This document shows, piece after piece, positions 9,969 to 21,446 of a DNA stretch of 64,000 nucleotides (position 1 is the first letter of the stretch; every line of letters begins with the position of its first letter). This DNA is from Ancistrus triradiatus (lineage: Eukaryota > Chordata > Actinopteri > Siluriformes > Loricariidae). The position numbers were made by a program, and so were the translations under genes. The notes below the pieces were generated by a model. The model did not search any database. It was not told the origin of the DNA and saw nothing but the letters and a program-made list of their open reading frames with translations. Where the stretch lies: contig JAJAGP010000341.1 of NCBI GenBank assembly GCA_025084515.1, positions 152,001 to 216,000 on the forward strand, given 5' to 3'.

Positions 9969-11999
9969 CCTGACAGACTGTATGCTGGAGAGATGGGCAG
10001 AGAGATTGAGTCAAACAAAGCCTGAAAGGTGAACAAAGCAGGCTGTACGTCACGTCTTTAAAAGCGACACCTGTCTAAGCTGCTGAACTTGACCTGAATG
10101 CAAATAATGAGTTCCTGGTTATGCCAAAAGGATTGGACAGTAATAACAGCAGTCATGTTTCACAAGTAGGAATGGCACCTAGTTACAAATCAGCAAGCCA
10201 ATATGTTACACAGAATTCTGTCTCTCTATCAACAGAATACAGCCAAAAGTTTGTGGACAGAAATAAAGATCTCAGCTGTTACTAATAAGTTGCTCTGCAT
10301 AAGAGCCTCTACCAAATGACTAAATGTAAATGTCTGCTAAGAAAAATAAAACCACCAACGTAAGTCAATCTGGATGAGGGTGGTAAATTTAGATAAATAA
10401 CTGCTAAAATTAAATGATTAAAAAACTTAAAATAACCTCTCTGAAATGAAGAAATAAAAAAAAAAACACATGAAATAATCAAATAAATTATAAAGTCACT
10501 GTAGTCTACATGAATACACCATAAACAGACTTCTAAAACAAAAAAAAGGAAATGTAAATATGTGGGAAATCTATAAGACAGTAAGTGGGTTGATGGTGTT
10601 TTTAATGAAGTAAACAACTATTAGATGAAATTATTTAAAATTCAAAAGCACAAATGATTTTCTCTTCCATTGAAATAAATTCATTTTCAGGTGTAAAAAA
10701 CATAAGTACACCATAAATCCACTTACTGTCTCAAATTCAGCCACATAAACTAATAATCATAAAAAGTAAAATTTAAATATATTCTAAAACATGTAAAGGA
10801 ATTCAAATTATTTATAAATAAATAGAACATTTAAAAATACAAATAAATATGCAAAAACAAAAACAATCTAAAAAGACCTACAACCATTATAAAAAATATT
10901 AAATAAGAAATAATTGTTAACCTTCACATATTTAAAAAGACAAAATGCATCCTTTTTTTTTTATAATTCAATCTGTAATAACAAAATTAAACTGTGTGCA
11001 TTCTGAGGCCATTCGTGTTCCGTCAGCCGCTTTGTTAATTAAATATAAAGACTCATTAACAGCTGATTACAGCACGTCTTGCCTTTACTTTCTTTAACTT
11101 TCGTGGCCCAAGGTTGTACAACCACACAGCCAGACCTGATTGTCAGCATGGAGTGAGATTACAAAAGAATGACTCGGCTTATTATGTCGTCCCACGCGCG
11201 CACACACAAAAAAACGCACACTTGTACGAGTTGAACAGACACCCTGCACACACAACACCTTCCTGGATCAAGAACAACAAGCCTGTGACCTTGTGACGTC
11301 CCGAGAAGAAGTGCAATGCAAATAGGGCACATCAGACCATGGGAGGTTCTGCATAGATGTAAAAGAAATGACGCAGCAAGCTACGGCACTTCAACAGGTA
11401 CAACAATTTACTGTATTTATATTTATATTCCCCGAACCCTGGAGAGGGCACCAGTCCTGGATCCACACCACCTGGGGTTCGAACACGTCTGGGAACTGCA
11501 GTTTGGTTCCTCTGTCTATTTGATCCATCCAAATCAATCTGACTAATCCATCTAATCGATCTTTCCATCTATCAAAACCATCCAAGATTCCAGATTCAAG
11601 GTTTTATTTGTCACATTCACACTCGTTACTACAAATACCAAGGTGTAGTGAAATCAAATGTGGCAGCTCCCAAGACTCTGCAATAAATAGACAGGACCAA
11701 AAATGCAGTACTGCTATTGAATAAGGGGCGGGATAAAAAAGACAAAAATAAAAAGGAGATGAAAGCAAATGGGAGCATACAAACACTGCGCAAAAAAAGT
11801 ATGCACACTATGTCAAGTGTATGTGCAAATGAGCACGTGAGGTACGTAAGGGAAGAAGCTCCTCCTGAGCCAATCAGTCTAAAGTGTTTTCATGTCTCAT
11901 GTATCTCATGTATCTATTATTCACGTCTGAATGACAGAGAACTAGTACGGGCGAACCCTTGCAACACCTGCTGACTGGAAATAGAATCGCAGTCTTGAA

Positions 12000-12215
12000 G
12001 GGTAAAGTAAAGGTACATTTTTTGTTATTGGATAAGCGTTTCAAACTTTATAAAAGAAACAAAGATAAGAATGACTGCATTGTACAGTACCATACTGTCC
12101 AAAATGCTTTCATATTGCGTTCGTTTAAAATTATCGATTAAAATAAAACACTTGGTGCAAAGTCTGTTTGTCATCGTCCTGTTTCACAGAACGCAGAACA
12201 CATCTGTACTATACT
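12000..12215. repeat. Interspersed repeat, copy 1 of the pair with 32960-33185
   Basis: It shares with the second copy AAGATAAGAA, GACTGCATTG, ACAGTAC and CCTGTTT, then ACAGAAC in the same order and spacing. The 33-kb copy is preceded by a TTTAACGTCC repeat recalling pogo/Tigger terminal sequences, so a decayed DNA transposon is likely. Confidence 0.5.
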
Positions 12216-12804
12216 GATATTTAAACTAGTACACTAACTACTTTTTACTTTAAAAAACACGATCCAATCATGTCATAAGGTAAAGTAGTTGTTAAATGCA
12301 CTTCAGCAGCTTATTAATTGTACATTATGCTTATCCATTTTTTGGCCATAACCCAGAGTTTTAGTTGTTTTATTTAGGAGAAGCATTCAGCTGACAACAG
12401 AGAGCATCTGTGTGAAAAATGTCAGATCTTCTACTGGAAAATGGGAATTCCTGTCTCATATTACACAGCTGTCATGGAAAAATGACTCAACAAACAGAGA
12501 GCTGGGTTTGACGGTTAAAAAGTCCAAAGTTTAATTAGATATTGTGCAAAAAAAAAAAAAACCCAAACAACAATCACGTAATAATCATAAAATCCTAAAT
12601 CCACAACTTTTAACCACACCTTGAGACAGAAGCAGCAGATTAAAGTCAGACTCTGAAGACAAGAGAGGGAGGGATAAATGTCAAAGATGATTATCGCCTA
12701 GATATTCAAACTCGGGGGCCGAAGCAATGCCAAGCAGTTCAGCTATGTATCCAAATATCTGAGAAACCTGCTTTCTGCAGCTCGGAAGCGTAAACACGCG
12801 TGGA

Positions 12805-12856
12805 ATGCAGATCTACCTCTGTTTATTCACCGCGGCTTTAGTCCTTCCTGCTGATG
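12805..12856 (+). other. Candidate orphan first coding exon encoding a signal peptide
   Basis: An ATG is followed by 17 codons reading MQIYLCLFTAALVLPAD and one base before a donor GTAAAT. That is the shape of a signal-peptide first exon with a phase-1 junction, common in secreted and immunoglobulin- or cytokine-receptor-type genes. No TATA box is seen. A compatible acceptor exists at 13184-13185 but what follows is not a recognisable domain. It could be chance; no gene is claimed. Confidence 0.25.
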
Positions 12857-14046
12857 GTAAATGCCGAGTGTAAATGTGGGCTTTAAAGTCTAAACCTCTC
12901 ACAGAGTTTCATGCGAGAAAACTTTCAGCGCACGTCTGCCCGTCGATTTTAGTATTCATTTGCACACGACACAAACTCATTCAAAACACTCTCCAGAGCT
13001 TCGAGTTACACCAACAAAAAGCAGTCGAGCAGAGCGCTGGTGAAACGCCCAAGGATAGCTGAAAGACGTGGCACAAACACACACTGTCAACTTTAATAGG
13101 AACACCCATCTGTCTGGAAACTTCACTGGAAGTTCATTAGGTTTTACAGGCAGACGCTTACTGTCTGTCGCCAATCTGAGCACAGTTTTTCAGTTTCCCA
13201 TTTCAATGGAAACTTTCCACACTCTCCACTGGGTCATGGACCATTCCAGAGCAATCAGTGACACCGAGATCATCCTGGTACTCTGGTGTTTAGACGCTGT
13301 ATGTTTTATTAGGAAACCTTGCAGAGCCCTGCCCTGCCACGCAAACCAATATAGAACCAACAGCATTTGGTGGTGACAATCAAACCGTGACCAAGTACTC
13401 GGAGCAACACGGACTTTGCATGCAATAAAATGAGCGTAGACCTGCCAGCAACGCACGTGCCTCGTAATGTAGCTAAACACTAACAATACTTACTCTGGAC
13501 ACTCCCTCACATTTTTAGGAAATATCAAACCCCAGAGTATTCCGAGCAGAAATGTGTGGAGAACATACAAAATTCACAGGTGCGCATGATAAACCGTAGA
13601 CCCAGAAGCTGTGATTTACGTTCACTACTATGAACCATAACTACTTAAATCTAACGTCTGTAGGCCGGCATATTTGTTGTTTTTTATTATTATTTACCTG
13701 TTATTACAGGTTTCCAACCAAATGCTGCAACAACACTTGAAGAAAGAAAATGACAAGATGTCTTTTATTGAAGATGCAATACAAGTAAGCACCATACGAT
13801 GTTTGCGTATCACAATCGTAATAAGACCGAAATAGTGACTTTGTTATATTGCCGCTGCTGTGGTGAGACTAAGCAGGGAGACCAAGCGGGAAAAATAAAT
13901 TTGGCAGGTGTAAGCAGCGAGTTTAAGCAGTAATCCCAAACAGCGAGTTCAAACAGTGAGCAAATCATGATCAGGGTTTAGTACAGTAATAGAAATCCCG
14001 GCTGATATTGGCACACGGATCAAAGCTGCTTTCCTACAGCCTTATA

Positions 14047-14450
14047 CAGTACTGTGCAAAAGTCTTAGGCCACGTTAGAGTTGTTGTTTTAGAAATGATA
14101 AAATGTCCAACTATTGGACACCAATATTTCAAACTTGGATTTGTCACTCCATAATCCTGTCACCCTGTTCTTCCAAAAAGACGGTTCCTGATCAGACCGT
14201 TTCTTCCGATTGTAGAAGGGTCAAATTTTGGCTACAGATGCTGCTATGGCTCAAGTGTAAGAGGAGGTCATACTAAATAGTTATCACTGTAGCCTATAGA
14301 AGCTGTTTTTCATATTTTTTAAAAATATTGCATACAAATTCTGTGTTTTCTGGTTGTGTTCTAAATTAAGAGAGTGATAAATAATTAAATATGACCATTA
14401 TAGCATTGTTCAACAAACTAATGGTGGCCTAAGACTTTTGCACAGTAATG
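14047..14450 (+). mobile_element. Tc1/mariner MITE, complete
   Basis: 404 bases bounded by CAGTACTGTGCAAAAGTCTT and GACTTTTGCACAGTAATG inverted repeats and flanked by TA on both sides (14045-14046, 14451-14452). No coding capacity. The copy at 56150 is the same family in the opposite internal orientation. Confidence 0.85.
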
Positions 14451-14464
14451 TATGTGTGTAAAAA

Positions 14465-14471
<7 letters not shown>

Positions 14472-14500
<29 letters not shown>
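14472..14500. repeat. (AT)n microsatellite
   Basis: A poly-A run at 14461-14473 passes into alternating AT up to the start of the adjacent Tc1 derivative. Confidence 0.9.
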
Positions 14501-14504
<4 letters not shown>

Positions 14505-14913
14505 AAAAAGTATTTAGTCAGTCACTGATTGTGCAAGTTCACCTACTTAGAAAGATGAGAGAGGTCAGTCATTTTCATCATAGGTACACTTCAGCTATGA
14601 GAGATAAAATGAGGGGGAAAAAATCCAAGAAATCACATTGTAGGATTTTTAAAGCATTTATTTGTAAATCATGGTGGAAACCTGGTGAAGACTTACAGGA
14701 AACGTTTGACTAGTGTCATTGCCAACAAAGGTTATGTTACAAAGTATTGAGTTGAATATTGAGTTTTGTTATTGACCAAATACTTATTTTCCACCATAAT
14801 TTACAATTAAATTATTTAAAAGTCCTACAATATTCTACAAATTACAGACCTCTCATCTTTCTAAGTAGGAGAACTTGCACAATCAGTGACTAAATACTTT
14901 TTTGCCCCACTGT
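14501..14913 (+). mobile_element. Internally deleted Tc1 derivative
   Basis: The inverted repeats match the larger element at 42666: GGCAAAAAAGTATTTAGTCA at the left, ACTTTTTTGCCCCACTG at the right. Only the transposase tail survives (ACAGGAAACGTTTGAC, then ATTGCCAACAAAGGTTATG). The first bases of the left end are replaced by AT repeat. Confidence 0.85.
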
Positions 14914-14923
14914 GTATATTTAC

Positions 14924-14925
<2 letters not shown>

Positions 14926-14976
<51 letters not shown>
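14926..14976. repeat. (CA)n microsatellite
   Basis: About 25 perfect CA units directly after the Tc1 derivative. Confidence 0.95.
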
Positions 14977-14977
<1 letters not shown>

Positions 14978-15497
14978 TTAATTTTACTCCAGTTTTATGG
15001 TGTCATTTCATATTGACTGCCAAAAATCAGGTTGCGTTTCTCGTGTTTAGATTTTGTATTTGTCCACTATGTAGTGAATTCTGGTTTTAGGCAGAATACC
15101 CTAGGTTTAATAAACTTTATATATTTCTGTACTTTGATGCGCAGTCGTAATGTAATGCATAATTATAATGCTATATATCAGGGTGACTGGATCTACACCC
15201 ATACAACCACACATACATTTACAATAACGTAAGGTAAAAATGTTATCTGCTAATGATCGGATATTAAATATCTTCTTTGGATTTGTCAACAGAGTTGAGT
15301 AGTAATTACAGGATTGTCGTTGATATTACGATAAGGGAAGGTGTGACCGAGCGTAAGGGCAGAAACAATCCATGCAATTCCAATTGTTACTCAATTCCAA
15401 GGTGTAATGTCTTATTAATGAATTATTATCTGACCAGGAAATACTGTAACTTGCTTAAAAATAGCCTGCTTTTTATAGTTTGTGCTGATATTAAGAT

Positions 15498-15626
<129 letters not shown>

Positions 15627-16795
15627 ATTTAAAAGCATAAATATTACATATATAACATTATACCAAAGCACTTCCGACATTGTACCTATGCCCCCGAAGT
15701 GGCACTCCCATCATTGTGGACATTTCCTCATACACAATGGGGCATTAACGCCCCAGCTGATTGACCTAATTACAGGCGGCGGCTGGTTTCATGCGTCTCA
15801 GAGGAAGCATGAGTTAACCCTCACGTATTTCGAAAATATCCAAGAATGTCTAAACAAATGCCAGCAGGTCCAGTGTTTGACATTAACCACGTCTGTGTTT
15901 GTGTGTTGAGATCAGAAGCAGGTTTCATATTCCAAGAGTCAACACCACCCATAAGCACTTCCTCACTTAAGACATTTACGATAATAGAAAACAAAAGTCC
16001 TTTTGTGCTGTGATCAATCAAGACATAACACATCCAGCTAACTAATATCACACTTTTGATTTCATTACTGAACGGTCACAGTCCAGACAGAAAAGGAATG
16101 TGTACCTTCCGGCTACACAGATATGTTCCAGCTCATGGGATGGGACTGAAGGTGCGAGCATTGGTCACGATCACAGATATTTTAGAGGAACATTGAAGAC
16201 AGGATTTTTGACAAAAACGCTGCGTTTGGAAGAAGGAATTGCAAACAACAAATAGAATCCCTATTATTAAGCATAGTGGAGGAGCACCATGGTTCAACAT
16301 AGCCGTGCTGAAGAGGGAACAATTAATTGTATCTAGAACTGCTGTTGATGCAATAAGACGACAAGTTAGTGTAAGAATGACCAAATCAGGGTTAAAACCC
16401 AAGTGCGATTCCTACATTTCATCAGTTGCTCTAGTAAATGTTATTGCTTCTAATGGAGATTTCACATGGATGCGCAAACTGTTAAATCAACGAGTCTGCA
16501 TGTTATTCATTTAGGAAAAATGCCTTCATAATTAGATCGGAAATCAAGTTAATTATAAAGGTTCCTTTACTTTTCCTGCATCGGTTTACCATGGTGTTGC
16601 GTCACTGAGATATACCATTACCTCAATGCTCCTACTGTGGATGAAAACCCAAACCACGTCAAGGACGATCGACTTTCAGGCGCTCAAAGGCCAGGGAGTC
16701 TTGGAAAACTGGTTTTACAGAATAACATGAGGTGACGTTTTGGAAAAAAGTGGACGGGGGAGGACGGGGGTGGAGGGTAGAGCAGCTCCCGACCT

Positions 16796-16831
16796 GAAAC
16801 TGAAACCATTCAAGGAGCAGAAAGTTATAAA
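16796..16831 (+). promoter_or_regulatory. ISRE-like element followed by a TATA box (orphan promoter candidate)
   Basis: GAAACTGAAACC at 16796-16807 fits the interferon-stimulated response element GAAANNGAAAC. TATAAA follows at 16826-16831, and two GGACGGGGG boxes precede at 16752-16771. The arrangement is that of a compact inducible promoter reading rightwards, but no coding exon is recognisable downstream. Confidence 0.35.
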
Positions 16832-18029
16832 GCCCCATTCAGTCCCATCTCATCTCAGTGCTTCACCTACAGTGCTATTAACATGATATTAGTAATGGTA
16901 TGGAAGACGAAGAGGGACAAAAACCCTACTTAAAGATTAGAAATTTCATGGGTCCTGGGGTAATTTCCTCTTTTACAGGGACCATTTTATGGTTTTCCTC
17001 CTTAACTGAAGAAACAATTCACACACTAACATCCTGAATAAATAGTAATAAATAATTTAAGCAGTTTAAACAATAAGCAGGATCTAAGGATTGTGCAACG
17101 GAGATCACATTATGTTGCTTTTTGGTTGGACTGTGATGGTGCAGAGAGAAGAGTAAAAATAAAGTGGAAGTCCTAAAAGTAACCTACAGTGATTATTTAA
17201 TGAGAATTTTAACTCCATTTGGAGTTATAGATAGTTGGAGTTAATATAATGGTGTAATTTGCATTATATTGTCACATTTAATTATTACTAATTAACAGTG
17301 TTAATGAATTACGAAAGCATTTAGCATTTCCAATCTATCTATTCGGATGGTTCCAGGACCTGAGGGTTCCAGCACTAATAACAGTCCTAGCATGACATTA
17401 TCACCGGTGTAATGCTGTGTAGTTCTGTACTTGTGATGGTCTGCCTGGAATGGGCCCAGTTGCAACAAGAAAGCGAAAGTCTAGTTTGTTAACGTCATCG
17501 GTAGTCAAATGGGAAATCCAGTCAACGAGGACTAAACAAATGCACTGCTACTAGTACTTGCTTATGTGCAGAACGCAACTTGAATTTGTGATGACATGTC
17601 CTGTGGTCAGCCCTGCCTGATCCTCAAAAGTAAATATACAGGTAGAGTAAGTAATATGAAGAATAATGAACATATACCAATATATGCTAAAATCTTTGTG
17701 CGATCTGTGTCAGGTTGGGTGCTAATTAATTAAAACAAACAAAAAAATGCAATAAAGGAGTTAACCTTCTTATTTCCTCAGCCTGAGATAAACACGTCTC
17801 CCCGAACGTCTCTCAAGACGCCTTGCGATTCTTTGCTCGGCGTTGGCTGGATGCAAATCGTTGCATATTTGCTTCACAACATTCAAATATCTGACTCTTG
17901 ACCAATGACTCTTTCTATGCGGGGAAGAAAAATACATTTTGCTAACCAAAAAAGACACAGAGGTCAAGAAAAGTCAGGGCGACACGTACCAACATGACTT
18001 TACCACAACACTGACTGTAGAGATTCATT

Positions 18030-18300
18030 TGTTTGTTTGTTTGTTTAGCTTTATTTAATGCCGCGTCCAGCATCAATGCAGGTTACGTCGATACCCAAGT
18101 GTACATCAAAACTAGACGTACATACTCAGATCGGGCCAATATAGCGTAGACCTAATGCATATCTTTGACTGTGGGAGGAAACCGGAGCACCCAGAGTAAA
18201 TCCACATAGACACAGGTCCTCGAGTCCGAGGTCGGGATCAAACCGGTGCCACTGGAGATGTGAGGCGGCCATGCTAACTGCTCCATCACTGTGCCGCCCC
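18030..18300 (-). mobile_element. SINE-type repeat, minus orientation
   Basis: GTGGGAGGAAACCGGAGCAC and TCACTGTGCCGCCCC at its right end match a fish SINE in reverse, with the tRNA-like head at about 18230-18300 and the (GTTT)n run at 18030-18048 as its tail. Confidence 0.6.
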
Positions 18301-19984
18301 AGTAGAGATTCCTCAGAAAAGAGATTAGGCAAAGACACTCAGCATCAGGGATCAACAGATTGGCTACAGGACTATACACAACGACCACTTCAAGAAGCAA
18401 TAACTGATTTGACACAAGAAAGAGTCCAGTACAAGATTCAAGATATATTAAAAGATTTCCCACAAGACTCATTACAACACTCAACACACGATTTGTCACG
18501 AAACATGTTTCCTCAAACTAGAATCAGTAAAACATTATATGTAAAATATTCAGCAGAATACCACAAAAGCTTCTCCAACGTAATGAATCTTTCAATAAAA
18601 GTGGTCACAAGATTTACCTCAAAACAAAGGACTCTTACTTTGTAATGCTTAAAAATGTGTCAAGGTATTGCACAATAAAAACGACTCCAAATGTCAGTTG
18701 AGACATGATTAATTACATTATTTATATAGAACTTTTTCGCCTCAGTCACATTGTTGGTTTGCGTTTCACACACCAGAAATTGTTTTTTTTCCGTTTAAAA
18801 GATTACCTCGCCATTTGAAGGGCAAAATCTAAAGCTTGAATTGGAATGCCTTTTAATACCTTAATATTGAATAACATTAATCTCATCAGTCCTTATCTTG
18901 TCTTGGCTTGCGGCACAACATTCTGCAACTTTTCTGAAGAAATCAGAGGTAGAGTTTTTCAGAACACACACAAAACAAAAGGCAGTTACAGAATTTTGCT
19001 AAAAATTTCTGATTTTCAAGCAGCATGTGCATGATGTCATCTTGTATGCCGGACATGTTGTTAAACAACCCATTACTACAGGTGCCCCACATAATCAGCC
19101 CTATATATAAAGAGCTAATGTCCGTAGTGTTTAATATGCTGTCTCAGAACATGTTAATTAGGCCCCATGACCTTGAAACTATGAATTAAAAAACGAAACG
19201 AACAGGAGATATTCTAATAAGCCACAGAAATGAATATAAGCAAATCCAGACATTTACAATGCCTCTTCCACCCTGACAGCATTTATTAATCCATTCATCA
19301 ATCTGAGCCATAAAACAAACAATTTTTACAGCCTAGGTCCTCCCCCACAGTTCATTTCCTGTTTTCCATAGTCGTAATGGATAGATTAGTCCGGAATAGA
19401 TGTTTTATGCAAATCACATCATGCGCTTACATGACCAAGCAAGAAAGCAGTGACATGGAACGTGGGTGGGTTTAAGATCTGGCCAAGAACAGTCAAGAAG
19501 AAACATGTCAGGTTCAAGTGTAGGAGTAAGGGAGATTAATTTTAGTTTGCATAACACCTAAAGCTTGGGCTAATTAGTTTACAAACCATTTTTACAAGTT
19601 CTGGATCTTTTACTAAGCAGATTTCTAGTAGAGCCACACCAAAGAGGCTTTCAGCCCAGGGATCCCATTAAAGTATCCGATTTATTTTTGATTTCCAGCT
19701 CATATCTGTAGCTAAATTGTAGATTTATTTGACCTTAGATGTCAGGAAAAAAGACATCAACAACGACAAATATTTTGAATGCTATTTAGCCATGCTTTTA
19801 AAGTTATTAGAAATGTATTTGATTTTTTTCATGCATTAACCCCACTTTTTGTGGTCGTTGGACTCCCCTCCCTCAGAAACAGTCAGTCATGTATGCATGT
19901 GACACCTGACCAGGCCAGAAGGCATGACAGGAGTTAAACCTGTCCTTGAGATGCTGGTCTGGTGCATTACACTGACGTCGGTGG

Positions 19985-20346
19985 ACTGTGGTAGCCTAGT
20001 GGTTAAGGTACTGGACTATGGACTATGGACAAAGGTCCAGGGTTCAAATCCCACCTCTGCCAAGCTACCACTGTTGGGTCCCTGAGCAAGACCCTTAACC
20101 CAAGTCGCTCTGGATAAGGGTGTCTGCTAAATGCTGTAAAAATGTAAATGTAAATTTGGGACTGTGGTGGCCTAGCGGTTAAGGTACTGGACTCTGGACC
20201 AGAAGGTCCAGGGTTCAAATCCCACCCCTGCCAAGCTGCCACTGTCCTTGAGCAAGATCCTTAACCCACAATTGCTTGGATTGTAAGACTGTACCAATTG
20301 TAAGTCGCTCTGGATAAGGGCGTCTGCTAAATGCTGTAAATGTAAA
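19985..20346 (+). mobile_element. Tandem pair of tRNA-derived SINEs
   Basis: Two copies, about 19985-20155 and 20160-20346. Each has an A box (TAGCCTAGTGGTTAAGG or TGGCCTAGCGGTTAAGG), a B box (GGTTCAAATCCC) and the tail CGCTCTGGATAAGGG, then TCTGCTAAATGCTGTAAA. The first copy lacks part of the middle of the body (the TTGCTTGGATTGTAAGAC stretch). Confidence 0.85.
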
Positions 20347-20589
20347 AAAATTTAAACGTCAATACAAGAAGAGCTTGCTGCATGAAATACAATTTTTACT
20401 TTTTCTACATTATACAAATGTTTAGTCATTACTTTTTCTACAAACACCATGGCAATCAACCAAAGCGCCATATTTGTTATTCTTCTTCAAGTATAATGAT
20501 ACCATATTTTGCAGGTACTTTTTTTGCAATAAAACAAGCACAATGGTCATAAATGAAGTCTAGACTTTGATCTAATTTAAATCATGGAG

Positions 20590-20735
20590 CAGAATACCAT
20601 GGACTGGGCGCCAGTCCATCACGGGATTTCCTAACTGGTGCACCTGATCTTCACATGCCAAATCCAGCCCAGGGTCCAAACTCAGATTCTCAGTTTCCAG
20701 CAGCTGGTTCTTACTTCCAAGCCACAGGAGCTGTG
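20590..20735 (-). mobile_element. SINE-type repeat, minus orientation (related to 26825-26995)
   Basis: CAGCTGGTTCTTACTTCCAA and AGGAGCTGTGA mirror CAGCTGGCTCTTACCTCTGA at 26960. Reversed, this is a tRNA-like head with an A-box shape (GGTTCAGAGGTAAGAGCC in the second copy). Confidence 0.5.
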
Positions 20736-20933
20736 ATACATGGATTAGTGTAGTTCATGTGATTAATATGGAATCGCTGCGTAATTAAGATTTTATTCAA
20801 CGTTTCCTGACCCTCATTTAACCTTTTATATGACCAGTCCACTCCACAGGTCTGCAGTAATACCCAAATTGGGTTGGAATGGTCCCAGGCTTCATTCATG
20901 AAGATAACACTTCAAGCACCTGATTAGTGGATA

Positions 20934-21446
20934 CACTGACTGGCCACTTTATTAGGTAGACAACCTTGTTTAATGGCACTGAGGTGGTGGCGTGTTCGTG
21001 TGTGTTGAGCTGGTATGAGTGGACCAGACCCAGCGGTGCTGCTGGAGTATTTAAACCAAGAATGAAAACCAAAAATGTTCAGCTACCAGCATCTTGTCGA
21101 AGGTTTAGAGGATGCCTAACACAAGCTGTGCAGCTACTCTGTCTGTCTTTACAAGGTGGAGCGATAATATGAATGCCTCCAATGACATTTAAAAGCTCCA
21201 GCAGCACTGCTGTGTCTGATCCACTCACACCAGCACGACACATACATACAACACATACAGTACCTGATCTGTGCTGGTTCTGACCATTAGAGAACAGAAT
21301 AAAAGGGACTAAAAGTATGCAGAGAAACAGCTGGACTCCAGTTTGTCATTGCAGAACTCCAAAGTCCTATACAGTAAGTGGAACTGATAGAATGAACAAT
21401 AGGTGTGGAAATAAGGAAGTGTACCTAATATAGTGGACGGCATGTG
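20934..21446. mobile_element. Mariner MITE
   Basis: CTGGCCACTTTATTAGGTAG at the left and GTGTACCTAATATAGTGGAC at the right are the inverted ends of a widespread fish mariner family. The interior has no transposase. Confidence 0.75.

Larger units (their letters stand above)
9978..14046. other. Gene-poor stretch, probably 5' intron of atp8b1
   Basis: AT-rich around 10300-10980. It holds a SINE tail remnant (10283-10335), a Tigger-like remnant (12000-12215) and the signal-peptide-like exon at 12805 described separately. I see no other coding exon. Confidence 0.5.
15627..19983. other. Gene-poor stretch with a promoter-like block
   Basis: It contains a short SINE-like fragment near 15760-15830 (CATGCGTCTCAGAGGAAGCA), the ISRE/TATA block at 16796-16831, a basic 65-residue minus-strand frame at 17770-17967 of no known family, and a SINE at 18030-18300. 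Nothing else recognised. Confidence 0.4.

Noticed and set aside
9840..10025. Leucine-rich plus-strand open frame
   Set aside because: It is the antisense of the glutamate-rich first coding exon of atp8b1.
18152..18499. 115-codon minus-strand open frame
   Set aside because: Overlaps the SINE at 18030-18300 and the CAAGA-rich stretch.
20160..20260. tRNA gene (A and B boxes present)
   Set aside because: The boxes belong to the tRNA-like head of a SINE with a long unrelated body and tail; no cloverleaf is complete.
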